From contig CP021232.1 of the NCBI GenBank assembly GCA_003999685.1, positions 1,302,001 through 1,366,000 on the forward strand: a stretch of DNA of 64,000 bases, written 5' to 3'. Numbering within the stretch: the first letter of the stretch is position 1; each line of letters begins with the position of its first letter. Below, one piece after another: positions 59,435-64,000 of this stretch. The notes under the pieces were generated by a model that worked only from the letters and a program-made list of their open reading frames with translations, did no database searches and was not told the origin of the DNA. The position numbers and the translations under genes are program-made. The DNA comes from Taiwanofungus camphoratus (Eukaryota > Basidiomycota > Agaricomycetes > Polyporales > Taiwanofungaceae).

Positions 59435-60074
59435 TTGCATGCTTGTGCTTGCAGGGCAACGTTGTGCACAGAAGACACTGCGCGGTTGTGGTAGTTGATA
59501 AATCGTCAGCGAACAGTGTATGCTTAAGAAGCCATAAGATTCCGTCCCGCAATGACCGCATTCATTCTTCATTTGTTTCACTCAATCGTTGTGGATATTT
59601 TCTTGCAAAGGGATATACGTACAATGTTCATTGAACTACCATATATTCGTGCCACCATCAATGCGAAATGGCTCTTGCGGAGGCTCGACTGCTTCCTACA
59701 TAGTTGGAGCTCCTTGGTAGTTTCTGTTAGGAGGCTCCGAGATATGCGCACGTTGAGAACCAATGTAGTATCATCCTAGATAGGGAACGAGAAAGGCAAT
59801 GGCAACGTCGTCATAGATGACCCCTCAAGAATGCAATCCTCGAATCCTTCGCGCCAACGCTATCGACTTGGCACAAGATGTCGATGTAGATTGAGATATA
59901 TCTGTACAGTCTCAAATGGACTCGGGTATCGAAAGCATTGTTCCCGCGCATTGATATCAAAACGCGGGTGCTTTGTTTTCTTGGTAAGTAGAGCCGAGAG
60001 GGCTGCAGTGGTAGCGAGCGGACGGACCTTTCCTGGGGCCAACGTAGGTCCGCTTTTCGTCGTCTATCTGTCTT
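59435..60074. other. spacer, no gene supported
   Basis: Small frames only. No recognised coding, RNA or repeat content. Confidence 0.55.
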
Positions 60075-61230
60075 TCCGCGGACCGACGAAATTTCCGGCC
60101 GCTAATTATGATTTCTGGAGAATAGTATCTAGTTACTGGATCGTAGGCTTTTTTATCTCAGCTGCTTCTGCTGAGTCTCGTCATATGACCCCGTCCCGCA
60201 CGAGTCCTGTCCAATGATGTCATGGACCCACTATAGCTGGCGTACCTCCAAAGTTCATGGTACACCCCGTGCTGTGGCTTGACGCCGACGCAGCTGTTGA
60301 TTCCAAGGATGACGAGTCGGCAAAGCATTCAATATCCCTGGCCCTCACCTCTGTTTGTGCGGAGCGGAGGAAACCAGGGAACATGTGCTCTTCGACTGTC
60401 CATTCTGGATCAGGACGAAGTGCCAACAGGGTCCTCGTGACCCGCTTCTGATGGGGCCCCCCGAACAAAAAGGATGGACCCCGGATGACATAATGGAGTT
60501 CCTTCGGCTCAACCCGATGGTCTCCACCTTTGATTGGGCGGAGATTCTAGCAGAATCTCTGCTTGAAGCTGAAGCTGCACGCACGAGAACATTCACTCGA
60601 GCCCATCTTATGTGCCACACTGTCGGAAGACAAGCGGCATGGCAGCGGTTCCATGCGGACCGACATTTAGATCCCGGTATGACCACAGCCCTGGGTGGAA
60701 AATACCGAGATTTCTGTGAGTGGTATGACGCTGAAGCAAAGGCGTTTGAAATGTACCATAACTGGATTGACGAGGGGATAGCGGAACCCAGTATCCGCGA
60801 CGACCCCCCTGTATACCCAAATGATAACTGAGGCCCGAAACCTGTAGGGCTAGACTCAGTTCCCTAGGTGATTTACTGACGGAACGGGATGACCGGGCCG
60901 GGTAAACACATAGAGCGCGAAAAGTGGGTCGGGCGGGGGCTAGGTATGGAGTCCTATGGATGACTGTACTTTTCTCTTTGCAGGCTTTACTGGATTATAT
61001 GCCCACGCCACATAACGAGGCCACCGAAACCTGTAGGTGTGCTGCTCATGCAGGCGCGGATGCCCACTTATTATCATTATTACTCTACATGTACCTACGT
61101 CGTATGGAGTATAAACTCGAAAAAAAAAAAAAAAAAAGAGTCGGCAAAGCAGGGGTCGGACCAGAAACGATGAATTTGAGATGGAAAACCCTTCGTAAGT
61201 TCTGGAACCGTCCCAAGGTCGGCTGCCGTT
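60075..61230. repeat. dispersed repeat R, copy 1, split by a LINE
   Basis: 60075-60327 and 61138 to about 61230 together align with 63015-63300. Shared text includes gctaattatgatttctgg, the gtgctgtggcttgacgccga stretch and ggtcggacc with aaacgat. No terminal structure or coding sequence was resolved, so the class is unknown. The LINE insertion lies at gagtcggcaaagca. Confidence 0.75.
60328..61137 (+). mobile_element. 5'-truncated LINE (non-LTR retrotransposon) 3' end
   Basis: About 810 bp ending in an 18-A tail (61120-61137). Flanking 14-mers are gagtcggcaaagca at 60314-60327 and the same at 61138-61151, a perfect target-site duplication. The frame to 60831 is the C-terminus of a LINE reverse-transcriptase protein: a zinc-finger-like HLCLCGAEETREHVLFDC (CxC...H...C) followed by a helical tail ending PPVYPNDN. 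Only the last quarter or less of the ORF2 product is present, the usual 5' truncation. About 290 bp of 3' UTR precede the tail. The perfect duplication suggests a recent insertion. Confidence 0.92.
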
Positions 61231-61659
61231 CTCCCGTGGTCGGGAAGCTATCAGCCTTCGCCGGCATTTCCTAGAGGTAGGCTCTGTCACCATGAGTAGG
61301 ATGGAAGGGCGAAGCAGGGTACCGGCGATGATGCCCGGAGATGCAAGAAACGCTGTGGTAAAAAAAGAGGTGCCTCGAGCACCGTATGCGCAAGATTGCT
61401 GACTCGGAGTTGCTATGTATCATCCCAACGTCATAGACCGCTACTCTTGCCTGTATTTGAATCAAAACAGCCACGGATGCTCATTAGCGGTCAAACAACT
61501 TGAATTTGTGTCCAGAGTTACGGTACTTGTACTTGTAATGCAAATTCCTCTCAAGACTCAAGTAAACCTTCAGTTGCAACAAATACCGTCGCTGGTAAGT
61601 GATGATAAGTATGTAGCACAGTAGTGAGTTCAGACGGGCCTGAGCTTCGTGTCGCAGCG

Positions 61660-62715
61660 ATGGGACTCTGTTATCACGTGACTATGGGACCGTGTTTGCT
61701 ACCAACACGCCAGCTTTTTGTCAACTTTATTCTTGCACAATTGTATTTTTTGATGTCGAGCATATCGGCGAGCGGTCATGTTGTTTTTCCGCTTTCTCCC
61801 ATTCTTATTTTTTCTTTCTTTTGGCAGGAGACCCCTCACCTTCTCCCATTTCCCCCCGTTGCCAGGAAGGGAATTCCGTGGCTGAACCGGATACGGGGCC
61901 TGTTTCATCGCTGGATCCTTGTCAAGTTCTCGATACGCTATTGCAAGTTTTTTAACATACCACGCGAAGACTGTATCTTCCCTCTGCCCTTCAATACCTT
62001 GTTGAAATGGACGGAGGGCACGCGCGAGGAAGAAGCTCTGGCCATGGTCTCTGCGCGCGCCATTGGACTGCCTGTGCCGCGCATGCTTTCTTACGGCGAC
62101 CACGGGCCAGGCGAGGACGGCTCTATTCTCATGACCCGCGTTCCCGGCCAGACACTCAATACCGTGCTCTACACCCTGTCGGCCGCCCAAAGAGAGACGA
62201 TCTCGGCCGAGTTGGACGGGCTCCTCCGGCGGATGCGGATGTTTGCGAACCCTGCAGGCACTCGCGTCTCCACTGTAGATGGGGGGGCGATCCGGAGCCC
62301 GCGCGTGCCTCACCTGCTTGTCGCGCCGTGTGCTGACGTGCGCGTCTTCCTCGAAACCTTGCTCAGTCCTGCCAATCCTTACTTTTGGCGGGGAAACGAG
62401 AAGCGATACGAGGAGCATCTCGCGAACTACCGTCGTCTTCACGAGCACTCGTATGCTGTCGTGTTCACGCACGGTGATCTCCGCGACCACAATATCATGG
62501 TGGACGGTGGGCACGTAACTGGGATAATTGATTGGGAATGTGCTGGCTGGTATCCCGAATACTGGGAATACACGACGATGCTCCGCGGTCCGAGACTTCC
62601 CGCAGATAACCTGTGGCTACAGCTTGTGCAATCGCTTTCTAGCAATACTTACCAAGCGGAGTTTGACTGTGAATGGTCCCTGTGGTTGTTGACACAAGAC
62701 GGGTGGGGCCATTAG
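61660..62715 (+). CDS. APH/choline-kinase-like phosphotransferase family protein
   Basis: Readable to 62715. The kinase-fold landmarks are EDGSILMTRVPGQTLNTVLY (hinge region), AVVFTHGDLRDHNIMVDGG (Brenner motif HGDLxxxN, catalytic Asp and metal Asn) and GIIDWECAGWYPEYWEY (metal-binding Asp). This matches the aminoglycoside-phosphotransferase-like family that is greatly expanded in basidiomycetes; the substrate is unknown and drug resistance should not be assumed. The first 60 residues from ATG 61660 are hydrophobic and Phe-rich and may actually be leader or intron sequence ending in the ttttggcag at 61821-61829, with the true protein starting nearer RKGIPWLNRI. Confidence 0.82.
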   Translation: MGLCYHVTMGPCLLPTRQLFVNFILAQLYFLMSSISASGHVVFPLSPILIFSFFWQETPHLLPFPPVARKGIPWLNRIRGLFHRWILVKFSIRYCKFFNIPREDCIFPLPFNTLLKWTEGTREEEALAMVSARAIGLPVPRMLSYGDHGPGEDGSILMTRVPGQTLNTVLYTLSAAQRETISAELDGLLRRMRMFANPAGTRVSTVDGGAIRSPRVPHLLVAPCADVRVFLETLLSPANPYFWRGNEKRYEEHLANYRRLHEHSYAVVFTHGDLRDHNIMVDGGHVTGIIDWECAGWYPEYWEYTTMLRGPRLPADNLWLQLVQSLSSNTYQAEFDCEWSLWLLTQDGWGH

Positions 62716-63616
62716 CGCCATGTGTAAACCGTACTTACGCTATGGTTGCGCTCTGAAGATCGACCTACATATAAGTACAATCTGATGCACGAAGGATCAC
62801 TTCAGGTTACAGCGACGAGTGTCAGCACGCAGGACCACGACTATGCCATCTACAATAGCATGCATCAAAAGACTGGCCAGTCGGTCGTTCGACGTGATCA
62901 TAAGGCATGATAAACCCAACACGACATGCCAGAGAAGTTGAGTGAGGAGAGTCGTTTTCTGCAGACGAGCGAACGAGGGAGCGCCAGAGTTCTGTATCCT
63001 AATTGACACGGGCGGGCCTAAAATTTGCGGCTGCTAATTATGATTTCTGGCAAATAGTACCCAGCTGCTGAATCATCTTGACTGCCATTGCTGAGTCTCA
63101 TCATGTTACCCCATCTCGCATGAGTCCTGTCGAATGATGGATTACTATAGCTGGCACGCCCCCCAAGACATGGTACGCGCCGTGCTGTGGCTTGACGCCG
63201 ACGCACCTGTTGATTCCAAGGATGACGAGTCGGAGGAGGGGCAAGGCAGAGGTCGGACCAAAAACGATTAGTCCGAGATGGAACACGCTTGGTCAAAGTG
63301 CCTCACCCGCGTCGGGATGGGCAGAAGGCGGCGACTGCCGTGAAGGACTCGAAGGCCGACTGGGTGTCGACAAGGCATACATCGGGGCCCAGCATGCGGA
63401 GGATTGACCTGCGCACGGAGAGCCGTCGATCGCGGAGGCCGCGCGCATGTTGGCGCCGGGCGTGGATGACGTCACGCGTCTCGGGACGCCGTCTCGTCGC
63501 GCGTTGCAGACGGCGTCGCTCCATCGTGTGGCTTCTGGCCGCGGGTGATGTCATGCAACGCCGGCTTATAACGCAGCGTCGAGACGGCCCACCTGTCACA
63601 GAGAGAGAGACACGCG
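62716..63616. other. intergenic region with repeat R copy 2
   Basis: Apart from the repeat at 63015-63300, holds only frames without motifs. The last 250 bp are GC-rich and contain a gagagagagaga run just before the next gene, probably its promoter and leader. Confidence 0.55.
63015..63300. repeat. dispersed repeat R, copy 2 (no LINE)
   Basis: Aligns with copy 1 across the LINE insertion point: gatgacgagtcgg is followed directly by aggaggggcaaggcagaggtcgg, so this copy represents the related unfilled site. Confidence 0.75.
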
Positions 63617-64000
63617 ATGGATCCAGAGAACAAGCCCAAAGGCGCGTCGCCGCACTACTCGCTCTACCAGCGCGACATCTTCAAGCGCGGCGGCACCACC
63701 GGTCAGCGTGCGTCCCCTTTGCCCGCTCTCTGCCCGCCTGCCAGCAGCTCACACCCCCAGTCCCGAGCTTCTCCGTGCACCCCGACGAGCTGCAAGAGTC
63801 GGCAAAGACCAAGCTCACCGACCGCGCCTACTTGTACGCCAACTCCAACGCCGGCCGAGGCTGGACGGACCGTGCCAACCGCGACGCCTTCTTCCGCTGG
63901 CGCATCGTCCCCCGCGCCTGCGTCGACACAAACGCACGCGACCTCACCAGTGCGTGCACCGTCGTGCCCCCTCCCCCGCGTCGACCTGACCGTGCCCCCC
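63617..64000 (+). CDS. FMN-dependent 2-hydroxy-acid dehydrogenase, N-terminal part
   Basis: Partial at the right edge. Exon 1 is 63617-63707 (MDPENKPKGASPHYSLYQRD), intron 63708-63760 with GTGCGT donor, exon 2 63761-63949 with phase kept, and a second donor at 63950. SVHPDELQESAKTKLTDRAY followed by ANRDAFFRWRIVPRACVD is the N-terminal signature of the lactate/glycolate oxidase and cytochrome b2 flavin family. There is no cytochrome b5 domain ahead of it, so a lactate 2-monooxygenase or glycolate-oxidase-like enzyme is more likely than cytochrome b2. Active-site residues lie beyond the edge. Confidence 0.85.
   Translation, partial: MDPENKPKGASPHYSLYQRDIFKRGGTTGQRASPLPALCPPASSSHPQSRASPCTPTSCKSRQRPSSPTAPTCTPTPTPAEAGRTVPTATPSSAGASSPAPASTQTHATSPVRAPSCPLPRVDLTVPP

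Noticed and set aside
61660-61830. Hydrophobic N-terminus of the phosphotransferase as a membrane anchor
   Set aside because: The stretch ends in a pyrimidine-rich ttttggcag and is low in complexity, so it is more likely leader or intron than protein.

Overview
The window reads as nuclear DNA of a filamentous basidiomycete (Agaricomycetes; a polypore-like fungus is my guess, not shown). Host genes carry many short GT-AG introns of about 45-90 nt, code for typical fungal proteins, and share the window with a large nest of fungal transposons. No bacterial operon, CRISPR array, rRNA or convincing tRNA gene was seen.

Positions 1-20100 are almost wholly mobile DNA. A broken Ty3/gypsy chromovirus (1-6345, 3' LTR at 5845-6345) holds a 1.6-kb non-coding element. 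A gag-like fossil follows. Next comes a decayed Tc1-type DNA transposon (8016-10671) that itself holds another non-coding element. A reverse-oriented solo gypsy LTR (11318-16795) is split by a young Ty1/copia element (11569-16680) with two 375-bp LTRs and a GGCCC target duplication. After this lie decayed LTR-like repeats and a short hAT-type element with a perfect 8-bp target duplication (19345-19768).

Positions 20100-46600 are mainly host genes: ATG7 (12 exons, minus), a kinase-like gene with an in-frame stop (minus), a BTB/POZ protein (plus), ribosomal stalk protein P1 (minus), a decayed MFS transporter (plus), a long PH-like protein (plus), a GMC oxidoreductase (minus) and a peroxiredoxin (minus) whose catalytic-cysteine codon is cut by a GC-AG intron.

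Positions 48500-64000 hold a Ser/Thr-rich single-pass membrane protein (minus), a leaderless Mn superoxide dismutase (plus), a run of decaying kinase-like paralogues (54.4-59.4 kb) related to the copy at 26.3 kb, a 5'-truncated LINE with a 14-bp target duplication and a related unfilled site 2 kb away, an APH-type phosphotransferase, and the start of an FMN-dependent 2-hydroxy-acid dehydrogenase running off the right edge.

The host genes do not form an obvious pathway cluster. SOD2 and the peroxiredoxin are both peroxide/superoxide defence enzymes, and ATG7 is core autophagy, but they are separately placed. The most distinctive content is the layered transposon nest and the repeatedly broken kinase-like family.
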